Shown here: piece after piece, positions 1 through 9,748 of the stretch | How positions within the stretch are numbered: the first letter of the stretch is position 1 | How the letters are laid out: each line of letters starts with the position of its first letter | DNA from: Pollutimonas nitritireducens | GTDB lineage: Bacteria > Pseudomonadota > Gammaproteobacteria > Burkholderiales > Burkholderiaceae_B | DNA length: 64,000 nt | NCBI RefSeq assembly: GCF_002849615.1 | Contig: NZ_PDNV01000011.1 | Span: forward strand, 89,670-153,669 | Direction: 5' to 3' | Notes under the pieces: generated by a model | What the model saw: the letters and a program-made list of their open reading frames with translations, nothing else | What the model was told of the DNA's origin: nothing | The model's database searches: none | Made by a program: the position numbers and the translations under genes

Positions 1-1493
1 CCGGCGACCTGCCCGATCAAGCTTGCGCCGCCCGTCAGACCCGGCCAGAACGCTGCGAGCTCGGGCGCCGCCATGTTCAGCTTCAAGTCAGTGTGAACCG
101 AGCCCAGCCCGCCTTGCGCACGAAGGTGGTTCTTGCCCAGACGCAAGTCCATGTTCAGCGAAGCCAGTTGCAGGGATTGCCACAGCGGCGCGGCGGACGG
201 CTGCACGGCCGATGCCGCTGCGGGTTCGCCGGGCGTGGGCACCTCGGGCCCAGATGTCCCGGCCGATGGCCCCTGGGGTACGCCCCCCCTCACTATTGCC
301 GAATTGCGTATCGTGCCCTTCAGCTCCCCCGATAGCGGCTGCTTGTTCCAGCGCGAGCCCTCGGCAAAGTTCAAGGCCACGTTGCCCGAGACCAGTTCAC
401 TGTGCCCGCGCAGCTGCACATCGAAATCGGCTGACGTGGTGATGACGGCAGGCGGTATGGCATCGCCCACAAGCTGGCCCACATCCAGCTTATCCATGCG
501 CAGGGTTCCCACCACGCGGTCCAGGATGGCATTGCCGTCCGTGCTGGACGACCACTCCAGGTCGGCATGCAAGGACGAACCGTCTGCCAGCTGCAGGGCA
601 ACCTTCCCGGCCTTGAGTGGAAACGCTGCACGCGGCGCCAGCGATATATCGGCGTCCAGACTCATCCCCTGGCCACTTCCTTTGATGACGACGCCTAGCG
701 CTTCCATGCTGCCGTCGATCGTCGTATCGATATCAAGGGAACAAGGGGTGCTTTCTCCGGGCTGCGCGGGCGCAATCACCGTGCCCGCCTGCCCTTCGGT
801 TTTCCTGGCCGGCAAGGACGGCAGGTAACGATTCAGGCACAGTGGGGAATCGGCGGTCAACCCCACCGCCTGGGTTGTCAGGTGCGCCTGGCTCGGCCAC
901 GGATCAGCAAGGCTTAAAACATCGAGTTCGCCCTTGAAAGTGGCAAGCGTTTGTTCGTGTCCCAGCTCTACGCTCTGGATGACCAACTTGCCGCCATTCT
1001 GATCCACGGTGATCGACGTGTCGAGATCACGAATGCTCATTGGAATCGGGTCGCCGTCCTGGTGGACAATCAATTCGTCCAAGGCCAGGCGGTCAATGAC
1101 GATACTGAAAGGCAGTGTCGGCATGGAAAAAGGCTGCCCCGGCGTGTCGTCAGGACTGGGCGCAAGGTTGAGCGTGACCGAGTCCGCCGTCAACGCCTGC
1201 AGATGCAAACGCCGCTGCAGCAATTCGGGCCAGCGCGCCTGCAGGTGAAAGCGACCCAGCTTTACATTTGCGCCGGGAAAGCCGGCGTCGAAGTCATCGA
1301 CATAGAGTCCGTTCCAGATGCTGCCCGACACCCCCGCCACCTTGCCGCCAAGCTGCTCGGCTGCCGTGACGACGGCCCACCGGCTGCCGGCAGGCGTGGC
1401 CAGAACCCAATACAGGAAACTGCTGAATACCAACAGCAGCACGACGATAACGGGACCGAGCCAGATAAGAATCCCGCGCAGCCAGCGCAACAC
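1..1493 (-). CDS. tamB: Translocation and assembly module inner-membrane protein TamB (partial, 3' end outside window)
   Basis: The reverse frame is open from a GTG at 1493 to the window edge, giving about 497 N-terminal residues of what is normally a protein of over 1200. It begins VLRWLRGILIWLGP and continues as one hydrophobic helix, the single inner-membrane anchor expected of TamB. The following segment has the alternating pattern and the AGVSGSIWNGL-type opening typical of the AsmA/TamB (DUF490) beta-rich periplasmic domain. It starts 5 bases after the tamA stop, so the two are one operon. TamB spans the periplasm and works with TamA in outer-membrane protein insertion or lipid transport. 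A TTG at 1502 is an alternative start. The identification rests on the neighbour and the domain pattern. Confidence 0.85.
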   Translation of the reverse strand, partial: MLRWLRGILIWLGPVIVVLLLVFSSFLYWVLATPAGSRWAVVTAAEQLGGKVAGVSGSIWNGLYVDDFDAGFPGANVKLGRFHLQARWPELLQRRLHLQALTADSVTLNLAPSPDDTPGQPFSMPTLPFSIVIDRLALDELIVHQDGDPIPMSIRDLDTSITVDQNGGKLVIQSVELGHEQTLATFKGELDVLSLADPWPSQAHLTTQAVGLTADSPLCLNRYLPSLPARKTEGQAGTVIAPAQPGESTPCSLDIDTTIDGSMEALGVVIKGSGQGMSLDADISLAPRAAFPLKAGKVALQLADGSSLHADLEWSSSTDGNAILDRVVGTLRMDKLDVGQLVGDAIPPAVITTSADFDVQLRGHSELVSGNVALNFAEGSRWNKQPLSGELKGTIRNSAIVRGGVPQGPSAGTSGPEVPTPGEPAAASAVQPSAAPLWQSLQLASLNMDLRLGKNHLRAQGGLGSVHTDLKLNMAAPELAAFWPGLTGGASLIGQVA

Positions 1494-1498
1494 AATGC

Positions 1499-3271
1499 TC
1501 AAAACGCAATACCCAGGGAGAAATGCAGACGCAGGCGGCGCTCGCGCTGTCCGTATGCGACGTCAACAAAAAATGGTCCGGCCGGTGTTCTGACAGCAAG
1601 TCCCAGGCCATAGCCCAGTGCCACGTCCATCTCCCCGAAAGATTCCGCCGCATCGCCGGCATCCACAAAAAAGTTCATGCCCAGCTGTTCGGTAAAGTAG
1701 TGCGTGTACTCCACGCTGAGTACAGCCAATGCAGGCGCGCCGATAATAGCATCGCCTCGCTCCAGCCCTATGCTTTGATAGCGGTAGCCCCGTATGGACC
1801 GCGCGCCGCCCGTGCGGTAGCCAAAGTCTTGCGGTAGCCTGTCGGTTTGCGACCAGACCTTGCCCACTTCGCCGCGCAGGGTCAGCACATCGCGCGCGCC
1901 GACGGGCCACCACTGCTGCACACGCAGGCCGCTGCGGTAGAAAGGTTCGCCCTTGTCCATCGTCACGCCAGCGCCCAGGCCGAAGTCAACCAGGTTGCCC
2001 TCGCGCGGGTCGTATTTCGCATCCACGTCGCGGCGCAGCCACTGCCAGGTGCCGACCATCGTGGGCACTTCAAAGGTCTCGGCGCCGCTGATATCGGTCT
2101 TGTCGTAGGCGGCAACAAGCCCCCACTGGGTCTCGTATTCCACCCGGCTGTCACCAGCGGCCTTGCGTTCCTGGCGGCGCTTCCAGCCCAGTCCCAGCCG
2201 TGAGTTGTCCAACCCTTCGATATCACTGTGCTCGTACAGTACACCCACTGCATCCTTGTAACCTTTGCTGGTAGGCGGCAGGTGCACATCGAAAAAGGCC
2301 CGCTGGCGATTCCTGTCCAGCCCCAGACCGGTTTCGATCCAGACAGGCTTCCCGAACACGACGTTCTGCCGGTACAGGCCTTCAACACCCAGCCCATTGT
2401 CGCTGTCTACCCCTATGGATGTGGTCACACGCCGTGCGGGCGCCTCGGACACCTGGACGCGCAATGGCAACTCCATTTCGCCATTGGGCAGCACCTTCTG
2501 CGCGGCCTGGTCCTGGTTCAGCGTGACAAAGGCGCCGCGAAAGAATGAGGTGGACTGCAACGCCTGCTGCCATTCATCGAGCTTGTCCTGGTCATAGGGG
2601 TCGCCCGGCGTGTATCGAATATAACGATTGATGAGCTGGGGCGGCACGCGCTTGAGCCCTATCATGGTGATCTCGCCCATCCGGACCCGGGGGCCGCTTT
2701 CGACTTCCACGAAGAGATCGGCCTGCGCATTTTCCGCGTCCACCGTGGCCTGGGTGTTGGTCAAGCGGGCAAAAAAGAAATCTTTCCGGCTGACATCATC
2801 CAGCAAGGTCGACTTTGCCTTGCTCCAGGACTCGTTGATAAACGGCATGCCTTTTTCAAGAGGCCATTGTTTTTTCAGCGAGGCGACGCGGCCGGCGAAC
2901 TCCGGACGCGTAATCTGGCCGCTGAACCCCAGCTGTACGTCATCCACCCGGGAAATGTCACCCGGCTCGATGATGATGTCCCAGGTTTCTCCGCGTATAT
3001 CCTGGCCTACTTCCAGCGTGACCTTCGGGTCGTAGTAGCCTTGTGTCTGGAGCGCCGACAAGGTGGCATCGCGCGCACGCCGGCGCAGCCGCGTGACTTC
3101 GCCGCCGTCCTGGTCTTCGGCCAGTCGGGTGATGGCTTCAATGGCGCCGTTGATCGACTGCAATGCCGCGGGCGAAACGCCACCCGGGTCTATGACAACC
3201 TCGGGCTTGGCTGCGTACGCGCCTTGCGCCACGCCCAGGGCCCAGATCACGCAGGCAATGCCACGCCGCAT
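1499..3271 (-). CDS. tamA: Outer-membrane translocation and assembly module protein TamA
   Basis: A 590-residue BamA/Omp85-superfamily protein. Residues 1-20 form a signal peptide ending in AYA. POTRA-like periplasmic domains follow to about residue 270, then a 16-strand beta-barrel region. The barrel contains GYRTGGARSIRGYRYQS, the conserved (V/I)RG(Y/F) motif of loop 6, and the chain ends in an aromatic residue (LGIAF), as outer-membrane barrels do. With TamB it forms the TAM complex that helps insert autotransporters and other barrels. It lies 4 bases downstream of mrp and 5 upstream of tamB on the same strand, so the three are probably co-transcribed. Length is normal for the family. Confidence 0.92.
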   Translation of the reverse strand: MRRGIACVIWALGVAQGAYAAKPEVVIDPGGVSPAALQSINGAIEAITRLAEDQDGGEVTRLRRRARDATLSALQTQGYYDPKVTLEVGQDIRGETWDIIIEPGDISRVDDVQLGFSGQITRPEFAGRVASLKKQWPLEKGMPFINESWSKAKSTLLDDVSRKDFFFARLTNTQATVDAENAQADLFVEVESGPRVRMGEITMIGLKRVPPQLINRYIRYTPGDPYDQDKLDEWQQALQSTSFFRGAFVTLNQDQAAQKVLPNGEMELPLRVQVSEAPARRVTTSIGVDSDNGLGVEGLYRQNVVFGKPVWIETGLGLDRNRQRAFFDVHLPPTSKGYKDAVGVLYEHSDIEGLDNSRLGLGWKRRQERKAAGDSRVEYETQWGLVAAYDKTDISGAETFEVPTMVGTWQWLRRDVDAKYDPREGNLVDFGLGAGVTMDKGEPFYRSGLRVQQWWPVGARDVLTLRGEVGKVWSQTDRLPQDFGYRTGGARSIRGYRYQSIGLERGDAIIGAPALAVLSVEYTHYFTEQLGMNFFVDAGDAAESFGEMDVALGYGLGLAVRTPAGPFFVDVAYGQRERRLRLHFSLGIAF

Positions 3272-3275
3272 TCAG

Positions 3276-4361
3276 TCAAGTCTTCCGGACGACCACGCCA
3301 GGCATCTTGGCAGCCACGTCGAGCGGCAATGCCGCCACGTTGGCCGCCAGCGCCGAGGCGATGGCGTGATAGGCGCGTGCCGGCTCGCCTTGCGGCTCGG
3401 CGACGACGCTGGGCGTGCCCGAATCGGTCTGGGTGCGGATGCTTAATTGCAAGGGCAGCGCGCCCAACCAGGGCAGATTGAATTCGGCAGCCATATTGCG
3501 ACCTCCGTTCTCGCCGAATATAGGTTCGGCATGGCCACAGTTGGAACAAATATGCACGGACATGTTCTCGACAATGCCCAGCACCGGCACATTGACCTTT
3601 TGGAACATCCGCAAGCCGCGCCGCGCATCGGCCAATGCCAGGTCCTGGGGCGTGGTGACTATGATGGCGCCGGTGAGCGGCACCTTCTGCGCCATGGTCA
3701 GGGCAATATCCCCCGTACCGGGCGGCATGTCGACAATAAGGTAGTCAAGGTCGTTCCAGTTGCTTTGCGTCAATAATTGCGTGAGCGCCTGCGTAACCAT
3801 AGGGCCGCGCCATATGGCGGGTGAATCTTCCTCGATCAGGAAACCGATTGAATTGGCCTGCAAGCCATGGCCCACCAAAGGCTCCATGGTCTTGCCGTCC
3901 AGGCTTTTCGGCTTGCCCGATAAACCCAGCATAATCGGCACGCTGGGTCCATAGATATCGGCGTCGAGCAGACCCACCCTGGCGCCCTGGCTTGCCAGCG
4001 CCAAGGCAATATTCACCGCCGTCGTGCTTTTGCCAACCCCGCCTTTCCCGGACGCAACCGCGATGATATTGCGAATGTTGGGCATGGGCTTGAGGCCAGG
4101 CTGCACCGCATGCGTGGCAATGCGTGTCGTAAAGCGCAGGGACTTGAGTTTGACGCCCTGTTCCGCCAAAGCGGTTTCAATACGTTTCTGCAGCTCCGGA
4201 TGCCCATTGTGCGATGGATAACCGAGGGGTACAGTGATAGTTGCATCCATGCCCTCAAGCTGGATTTCGCAATTCTTTGAAGTGACCGCCAGTTTTTTCT
4301 TCGTATTGGGGTCTATCACTTCGGACAGCGTAGCGATTAGTTGGTCGGGGTTCAAGCTCAT
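3276..4361 (-). CDS. apbC: Iron-sulfur cluster carrier protein Mrp/ApbC
   Basis: A 361-residue Mrp/NBP35-family ATPase. Residues 1-85 form the MIP18/DUF59-like domain. The deviant Walker A GKGGVGKST lies at about 105-113, DADIYGPSVP is the switch region, and a CxxC pair (ICSNC) in the C-terminal third would bind the bridging Fe-S cluster. Family members bind and transfer [4Fe-4S] clusters to apoproteins in the cytoplasm. The start at 4361 gives the expected family N-terminus (MSLNPDQLIATLSEV). The gene is read away from metG, a layout I recall from Bordetella-type genomes, and leads into tamA with only 4 bases between. Confidence 0.93.
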   Translation of the reverse strand: MSLNPDQLIATLSEVIDPNTKKKLAVTSKNCEIQLEGMDATITVPLGYPSHNGHPELQKRIETALAEQGVKLKSLRFTTRIATHAVQPGLKPMPNIRNIIAVASGKGGVGKSTTAVNIALALASQGARVGLLDADIYGPSVPIMLGLSGKPKSLDGKTMEPLVGHGLQANSIGFLIEEDSPAIWRGPMVTQALTQLLTQSNWNDLDYLIVDMPPGTGDIALTMAQKVPLTGAIIVTTPQDLALADARRGLRMFQKVNVPVLGIVENMSVHICSNCGHAEPIFGENGGRNMAAEFNLPWLGALPLQLSIRTQTDSGTPSVVAEPQGEPARAYHAIASALAANVAALPLDVAAKMPGVVVRKT

Positions 4362-4453
4362 ATCAATAGCCTTTACGTGGAAAAATGTACCGAAGCCTCA
4401 AGAATAGCGGATTGAGGGAATTATTTTCCCCTCACGGGGTCTACATAGTTACG

Positions 4454-4702
4454 ATGAATATATTTAATCAAATTATCCGCGGCATCCTTTTCTTTGTCTT
4501 GGCCATTTTCGGCATGGCGATGGCGATTGTGTTCATGGTGTCTACCGCCATTGCCATCGGCATCCTCTATGTGGTGGCCCGCGTCAAAGGTCGTCCGTTC
4601 GGAGTAAAGGCGTACTGGGCCGATAGGCGCAGGGCCTCCGAGACCAATAATGTCTTTAAAAACAAAGATGTGACCGACATCGAAATGAGGGAAATTCCGT
4701 AA
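4454..4702 (+). CDS. Small conserved membrane protein, function unknown
   Basis: An 82-residue protein starting MNIFNQIIRGILFFVLAIFG. Two hydrophobic stretches cover about residues 5-45, followed by a basic, polar tail with VKGRPFGVKAYW. It sits between the divergent apbC and metG, in the same direction as metG. An in-frame ATG at 4385 would add 23 residues but puts the first hydrophobic helix far from the N-terminus, so 4454 is preferred although neither start has a strong ribosome binding site. I do not recognise a named family. The sequence suggests an inner-membrane protein with a cytoplasmic tail. Confidence 0.6.
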   Translation: MNIFNQIIRGILFFVLAIFGMAMAIVFMVSTAIAIGILYVVARVKGRPFGVKAYWADRRRASETNNVFKNKDVTDIEMREIP

Positions 4703-4889
4703 CAGCCCGGCAGGCCGCCCGGCAGCCAGGGTATTGACGCCCCGGCGTCCCTCTGCACACCGCCACTTACGTTTTCACACAATAATGTCCCCGCCAGCGC
4801 GGCCCGCGTTGGAATCGTTACCGTTGTCCGAGCAATATACGCGCGAAAGCCCTAAAATCGTTTTCTTTAGTCTTTTATAACGATTCGAC

Positions 4890-6962
4890 ATGCCGCGCAC
4901 GATATTCGTCACAACTGCCCTGCCCTACGCCAATGGATCATTTCATATCGGCCACATCATGGAATACATCCAGGCCGATATCTGGGTGAGGTCGATGCGA
5001 ATGTCGCAGCATACGGTGCATTTCGTCGGTGCCGACGACGCGCACGGCGCGCCCATCATGCTCAAGGCCGAAAGCGAAGGCATCACGCCCCAGGCGCTGG
5101 TGGCTCGCTACGCCGCGGAACGGCCGCAGTACCTGAACGGCTTCCATATCAAGTTCGACCATTGGCACTCCACGGACTCCGTCGAGAACGTGGAGTTGTC
5201 GCAAGACATCTACAAGCGCCTGAAAGCCGCCGGTTTCATCAACTCCCGGGTCATCGAGCAATTCTACGATCCGGTCAAGGGCATGTTCCTGCCCGATCGC
5301 TACATCAAGGGCGAGTGTCCGCGCTGCCACGCCAAAGATCAATACGGCGATTCCTGCGAAGTCTGCGGCGCCGTGTACGCGGCCACGGAGTTGATCAATC
5401 CCTATTCAACCCTGACCAATGCCGCCCCGGTATTGAAGTCGTCGGAGCACTTTTTCTTCAAGTTGTCCGATCCGCGCTGCGTTGAATTCCTGCAAGCCTG
5501 GACCACTGGCAGCAATGCCAGCGGCAACAAGCGCCTGCAGGCCGAGGTCCTGGCCAAGACCCGCGAGTGGCTGGGCACCGGCACGGCCGACAGCGAGGCA
5601 AACCTGGCCGACTGGGACATCTCTCGCGATGAACCGTATTTCGGCATACCCATACCTGATGCACCCGGCAAATTCTTCTACGTCTGGCTGGATGCGCCCG
5701 TCGGCTACCTGGCCTCGCTGAAAGCCTACTGCAAGCAACTGGGCATCGACTTCGACGCGCTGCTGGATCCGGAAAGCGATACCGAACAAGTACACTTCAT
5801 CGGCAAAGATATCGTGTACTTCCACGCCCTGTTCTGGCCCGCCATGCTGAAGTTCTCAGGGCGCAAAACCCCCGACGGACTACATGTGCACGGCTTCATC
5901 ACCGTCAGCGGCGAGAAAATGTCCAAGAGCCGAGGCACCGGTATTTCGCCGCTGCGCTACCTGGAACTGGGCATGAATGCCGAATGGATGCGTTACTACA
6001 TTGCCGCCAAGCTCAATGCGCACGTCGAAGACCTGGATTTCAATCCGGATGATTTCATTGCGCGTGTCAATAGCGACCTGATCGGCAAATACGTCAATAT
6101 TGCAAGCCGCGCCGCCAACTTCATCAGCAAGCATTTCGACGGAAAACTGGCTTATCTGGGCGATGCCGGAGCGCTGGTAGCAGAGCTTAAACAGGTCACG
6201 GAACACGTGCGGGCCGATTTCGAACTCCGTGAGTATGGCCGCGCCATCCGCCAGATCATGACGCATGCCGATCACATCAACCAGGCATTCGACGCCGCGC
6301 AACCGTGGGTCATGGCCAAAGGCATGGCAGATGCCGACGCCGCACAGAAGGCGGTCCTGCAAGACGTATGTTCGCGGGCGCTGGCCGGCTTCAAGGCCCT
6401 TTCAGTCATGTTGACGCCCGTATTGCCGATACTGACCGACAGAGTCGCACGCGACCTGTTCGGCGGCGACACGGCTTACCTGTGGTCCGATGCCGGCAAA
6501 CTGCCTGACCAGATTTCCCCTTTTAAACATCTGATGCAGCGTGTCGAGCCCAAGATGCTGGACGACTTGTTCGAACCACCGGCAGCACTCATAGTGGTCC
6601 CGGGCGGAGAAGCCATTGCCGAGGTCATCGACATCAAGGACTTCGCCAAGGTCGATCTACGCATTGCACACATCGTCAACTGCGAGTCGGTCGAAGGCTC
6701 CGACAAACTGTTGCGCCTTACACTGGACGCGGGCGAAGGCCGCCATCGCCAAGTTTTTTCTGGCATCAAGGCGGCCTACCAGCCGGCCGACCTTATCGGC
6801 AAGTTGACCGTTCTGGTCGCAAACCTCGCGCCGCGCAAAATGCGTTTCGGCGTGTCTGAAGGAATGGTGCTGGCTGCCAGCCATGGCGACGACAAGGTGG
6901 ACGGCGGCATTTATATCCTGGAACCGTGGCCGGGCGCCCAGCCAGGCATGCGCATCAACTAA
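4890..6962 (+). CDS. metG: Methionyl-tRNA synthetase
   Basis: A 690-residue class Ia synthetase that charges initiator and elongator tRNA-Met. The HIGH signature is exact at residues 19-22 within [12 protein letters not shown] four-cysteine zinc knuckle is at 143, 146, 156 and 159 (CPRC...CEVC). KMSKS is at 343-347. The alpha-helical anticodon-binding domain follows, and from about residue 580 there is a Trbp111-like tRNA-binding domain ([12 protein letters not shown]), the long form common in proteobacteria. Length is typical. The CDF transporter starts 9 bases after the stop and may be co-transcribed. Confidence 0.98.
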   Translation: MPRTIFVTTALPYANGSFHIGHIMEYIQADIWVRSMRMSQHTVHFVGADDAHGAPIMLKAESEGITPQALVARYAAERPQYLNGFHIKFDHWHSTDSVENVELSQDIYKRLKAAGFINSRVIEQFYDPVKGMFLPDRYIKGECPRCHAKDQYGDSCEVCGAVYAATELINPYSTLTNAAPVLKSSEHFFFKLSDPRCVEFLQAWTTGSNASGNKRLQAEVLAKTREWLGTGTADSEANLADWDISRDEPYFGIPIPDAPGKFFYVWLDAPVGYLASLKAYCKQLGIDFDALLDPESDTEQVHFIGKDIVYFHALFWPAMLKFSGRKTPDGLHVHGFITVSGEKMSKSRGTGISPLRYLELGMNAEWMRYYIAAKLNAHVEDLDFNPDDFIARVNSDLIGKYVNIASRAANFISKHFDGKLAYLGDAGALVAELKQVTEHVRADFELREYGRAIRQIMTHADHINQAFDAAQPWVMAKGMADADAAQKAVLQDVCSRALAGFKALSVMLTPVLPILTDRVARDLFGGDTAYLWSDAGKLPDQISPFKHLMQRVEPKMLDDLFEPPAALIVVPGGEAIAEVIDIKDFAKVDLRIAHIVNCESVEGSDKLLRLTLDAGEGRHRQVFSGIKAAYQPADLIGKLTVLVANLAPRKMRFGVSEGMVLAASHGDDKVDGGIYILEPWPGAQPGMRIN

Positions 6963-6971
6963 GGCAAGATT

Positions 6972-7883
6972 ATGGGTGTACACGTCGACCCCGACCGCCA
7001 GATGGAAGGTCATCGCAGCACGATGGTCAGTGTCGTGGTCAATATCGTGCTTACCGTGGCCCAACTTGTCATCGGCGTGTTTGCCCAATCCACCGCCCTG
7101 GTGGCGGATGCCGTTCATTCACTGTCTGACCTGGTGTCCGATGGCGTGGTACTGGTGGCCAACAAGCACAGCATGAAAGCCCCCGACGCCGACCACCCCT
7201 ATGGTCACCGTCGCTTCGAGACTGCTGCTGCATTGATCATTGGCGCCCTGCTGTTGTCGGTGGGCCTGGGCATGCTGTGGGCCAGCTTCCAGAAACTACA
7301 AAGTCCGGGCCTTATCCCCGAGGTGCATAGCAGTGCGCTGGCCGTGGCCCTGCTGGCGCTCGTGTCCAAGGAAGTTCTGTTCCGCTACCTGCTGCATGTG
7401 GCCAAGCGGGTGAGATCGTCCATGCTGGCCGCGAATGCCTGGCATGCCCGCTCCGATGCCGCATCGTCCCTTGTCGTGGCCATAGGCATTCTGGCCAACA
7501 TTAGCGGCTTCCCTTTGGCCGATCCATTAGCCGCGCTGATCGTGGGGCTGATGATTGTTCGCATGGGATGGAAGTTTTTCTTCGTGTCATTCAACGACTT
7601 GATGGATCAGGCCGTGGACGAAGATACCGAAAAGCGCATCCGTAACCATTTGCTGTCCACGCCTGGCGTGGAAGGCATCCATGCCTTGAAGACCCGCAAG
7701 CTGGGCGACATGATCTGGGTGGAGGTTGACCTGGAAATGGACGGCGCCCTGACTATAGCCCAGGGACACATCATTGCGACCGAGGCGCGCAAGCGGGTCA
7801 TGCAATATGAGCCGGTACTGGACGTGACCACGCACTTCGACCCCGTCGTCGTCAATGCCGCTGTGCTGCGGCAGCCCCTCTAA
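6972..7883 (+). CDS. Cation diffusion facilitator (CDF) family metal transporter
   Basis: A 303-residue inner-membrane protein of the CDF family (FieF/YiiP-like), which exports divalent metals by proton antiport. Residues 15-205 contain about six transmembrane helices with the paired acidic motifs of the metal site, ALVADAVHSLSDLVSD in helix 2 and ARSDAASS in helix 5. A cytoplasmic ferredoxin-like C-terminal domain covers about residues 210-290. The start is 9 bases behind metG. Metal specificity cannot be read from the sequence. It is on the core side of the window and does not look like part of the metal island. Confidence 0.88.
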   Translation: MGVHVDPDRQMEGHRSTMVSVVVNIVLTVAQLVIGVFAQSTALVADAVHSLSDLVSDGVVLVANKHSMKAPDADHPYGHRRFETAAALIIGALLLSVGLGMLWASFQKLQSPGLIPEVHSSALAVALLALVSKEVLFRYLLHVAKRVRSSMLAANAWHARSDAASSLVVAIGILANISGFPLADPLAALIVGLMIVRMGWKFFFVSFNDLMDQAVDEDTEKRIRNHLLSTPGVEGIHALKTRKLGDMIWVEVDLEMDGALTIAQGHIIATEARKRVMQYEPVLDVTTHFDPVVVNAAVLRQPL

Positions 7884-7974
7884 GACCACGCACTGATACC
7901 GCCAGGCACGCCACTTGCTTGGCTGCCGTTCGCAACCGTCACGCATCAAGCGCCATCCGGAAAGGAGTTCATCA

Positions 7975-8403
7975 GTGGCCCATACCATCGTACCTCGGTA
8001 TTCTCAGACCATCTATCCGCTACATGCGGTATTACTCGCGGGCGCCCTACCCCTTTTCCTGGGTGCGGCTCTCAGTGATGCGGCCTACGCCTCATCCTAT
8101 GAAATCCAATGGAACAACTTCGCATCCTGGCTGATCGCCGGCGGGCTGGTACTTACGGGCATCGCACTTATATTCGCGATCATCGACCTGTGCTTTTCCC
8201 ATCGACGCGCTCCGGGCATCTTCATGTATGCCGCACTATTATTGATCACGTGGGTGTTGGGCTTCTTCAATGCCCTGATGCATGCGCGCGACGCATGGGC
8301 AAGCATGCCCGGCGGCTTGATCATGTCGGTGATTGTCACCGTGCTCGCCATCATGGCCACATGGTACGGCTTTTGCACGCCGCGTATCGGAGGAAGGAAA
8401 TGA
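7975..8403 (+). CDS. DUF2231 family membrane protein
   Basis: A 142-residue membrane protein. I chose the GTG at 7975 because it has a clear ribosome binding site, GGAAAGGAG, about 8 bases upstream; the longer reading from 7915 adds a charged stretch without features. About four hydrophobic helices follow YPLHAVLLAGALPLF, and the motif WHNNF-like QWNNFASWLIAGG fits DUF2231. Its stop overlaps the start of the sorbosone dehydrogenase by 4 bases (ATGA), so the two are translationally coupled. The pairing suggests a membrane partner, perhaps in passing electrons from the dehydrogenase; that role is inference. Confidence 0.75.
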   Translation: MAHTIVPRYSQTIYPLHAVLLAGALPLFLGAALSDAAYASSYEIQWNNFASWLIAGGLVLTGIALIFAIIDLCFSHRRAPGIFMYAALLLITWVLGFFNALMHARDAWASMPGGLIMSVIVTVLAIMATWYGFCTPRIGGRK

Positions 8404-9698
8404 GAAGCGCATACCTGATCACGACCGCCACGTTCTCCGCACTGCTTGCGGCATGCAGCGGCGGCGAGTCGGAACCCCTACAGTACGGCGCCTCGCCCGA
8501 CCTTTCCAAGCCGGAACGCGGAATAATGCCGGACATGGTCATCGCAGAACCGGCGGAATGGGGGGATAAGCTGCCGACGGTACCAGACGGATACTCGATC
8601 AGTGCCATCGCCAAAGACCTGAAAATTCCGCGCCAGACGCTGGTGCTGCCCAATGGCGACATCCTGGTGGCCGAAGGCAGAGGCGGCGGCGCACCGAATC
8701 TCAAGCCGAAAGATGTAATCGCCGGACGCATCAAGGCTCAGGGCAACACCGCTGTCAAGGGCGGCAACCGCTTGACGCTGCTGCGCGATGCGGATGGCGA
8801 CGGGGTCTACGAACTACAAACCGTCTTCGCCGAAAATCTCAATGCCCCGTACGGGCTCGCGCTAGTGGAAAACAGCCTTTACGTTGCCAACCAAGACGCA
8901 TTGGTCCGCTTCGACTACAAAGAAGGCCAGACCAAAGCGGAGTCTGCCCCCGAGACGGTCACTGCGCTGCCGTCGGCGATCAATCACCATTGGACCAAGG
9001 CGTTGACCGCGAGTGCGGACGGGCAGTACCTGTATGTCGGCATCGGTTCGAACAGCAACATCACCGAGCGCGGCATGACGGCCGAGGTTGATCGGGCCCT
9101 GGTGTGGAGGGTCAATGCCAGCACCGGGGAACACAAACCCTATGCGACGGGACTGCGCAATCCGACTGCGCTGACCATCCAGCCCGATACCGGACAGCTG
9201 TGGGCGGTTGTGAACGAACGCGACGAGATTGGGCCGAATCTGGTCCCCGACTACCTCACCGCGGTGCGCGAAGGCGGCTTTTATGGCTGGCCATACAGTT
9301 ATTGGGGGCAGAACGTGGACGAGCGCGTCCGCCCTCAGAATCCTGAAAAAGTCGCCGCGGCGATCAAGCCTGATTACAGTCTGGGCGCGCACGTCGCCGC
9401 GCTTGGCGTGGACTTCTCCAGCGAAGCCATGGGCGAAAAGTTCGCTGACGGCGTCTTCGTCGGTGAGCACGGCAGCTGGAACCGCAAGGATCCCGTAGGC
9501 TACAAAGTGGTTTTCGTGCCGTTCCAGAATGGCACCCCTGCCGGCCCGCCGGTGGACTTCGTTGCCGGCTTCCGCGACAGCGATGGCACGACGCGCGGCC
9601 GCCCGGTTGGCGTGACGGTTGATCCGCGCGGCGCCCTTATCGTTGCCGACGACCTGTCGAACACCATCTGGCGCGTGACGCCGGCAAAAGCCGGTTAG
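8400..9698 (+). CDS. PQQ-type sorbosone dehydrogenase family lipoprotein
   Basis: A 432-residue lipoprotein. The signal peptide ends in the lipobox LLAAC, so Cys is about residue 19 and the protein is anchored in the envelope. The rest is a six-bladed beta-propeller of the L-sorbosone/glucose dehydrogenase type: LVLPNGDILVAEG, LNAPYGLALVENSLYVAN, GLRNPTALTIQPDTGQLW and VFVGEHGSWNRKDP are blade motifs. Such enzymes oxidise sugars or aldehydes in the periplasm using pyrroloquinoline quinone. Substrate is not predictable here. The ATG at 8400 overlaps the DUF2231 stop. Confidence 0.85.
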   Translation: MRSAYLITTATFSALLAACSGGESEPLQYGASPDLSKPERGIMPDMVIAEPAEWGDKLPTVPDGYSISAIAKDLKIPRQTLVLPNGDILVAEGRGGGAPNLKPKDVIAGRIKAQGNTAVKGGNRLTLLRDADGDGVYELQTVFAENLNAPYGLALVENSLYVANQDALVRFDYKEGQTKAESAPETVTALPSAINHHWTKALTASADGQYLYVGIGSNSNITERGMTAEVDRALVWRVNASTGEHKPYATGLRNPTALTIQPDTGQLWAVVNERDEIGPNLVPDYLTAVREGGFYGWPYSYWGQNVDERVRPQNPEKVAAAIKPDYSLGAHVAALGVDFSSEAMGEKFADGVFVGEHGSWNRKDPVGYKVVFVPFQNGTPAGPPVDFVAGFRDSDGTTRGRPVGVTVDPRGALIVADDLSNTIWRVTPAKAG

Positions 9699-9740
9699 CA
9701 GCGCCATTTGACCGACATGGCGCTGGTTTGGCGCCATGTC
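9699..9740. terminator. Overlapping inverted repeats between convergent genes
   Basis: CAGCGCCAT (9699-9707) pairs with ATGGCGCTG (9717-9725), and GACATGGCGC (9714-9723) pairs with GCGCCATGTC (9731-9740). The two stems are mutually exclusive and lie between the sorbosone dehydrogenase and the convergent mmsA. No long U-tract follows. A bidirectional terminator is likely. Confidence 0.6.
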
Positions 9741-9748
9741 GACACACC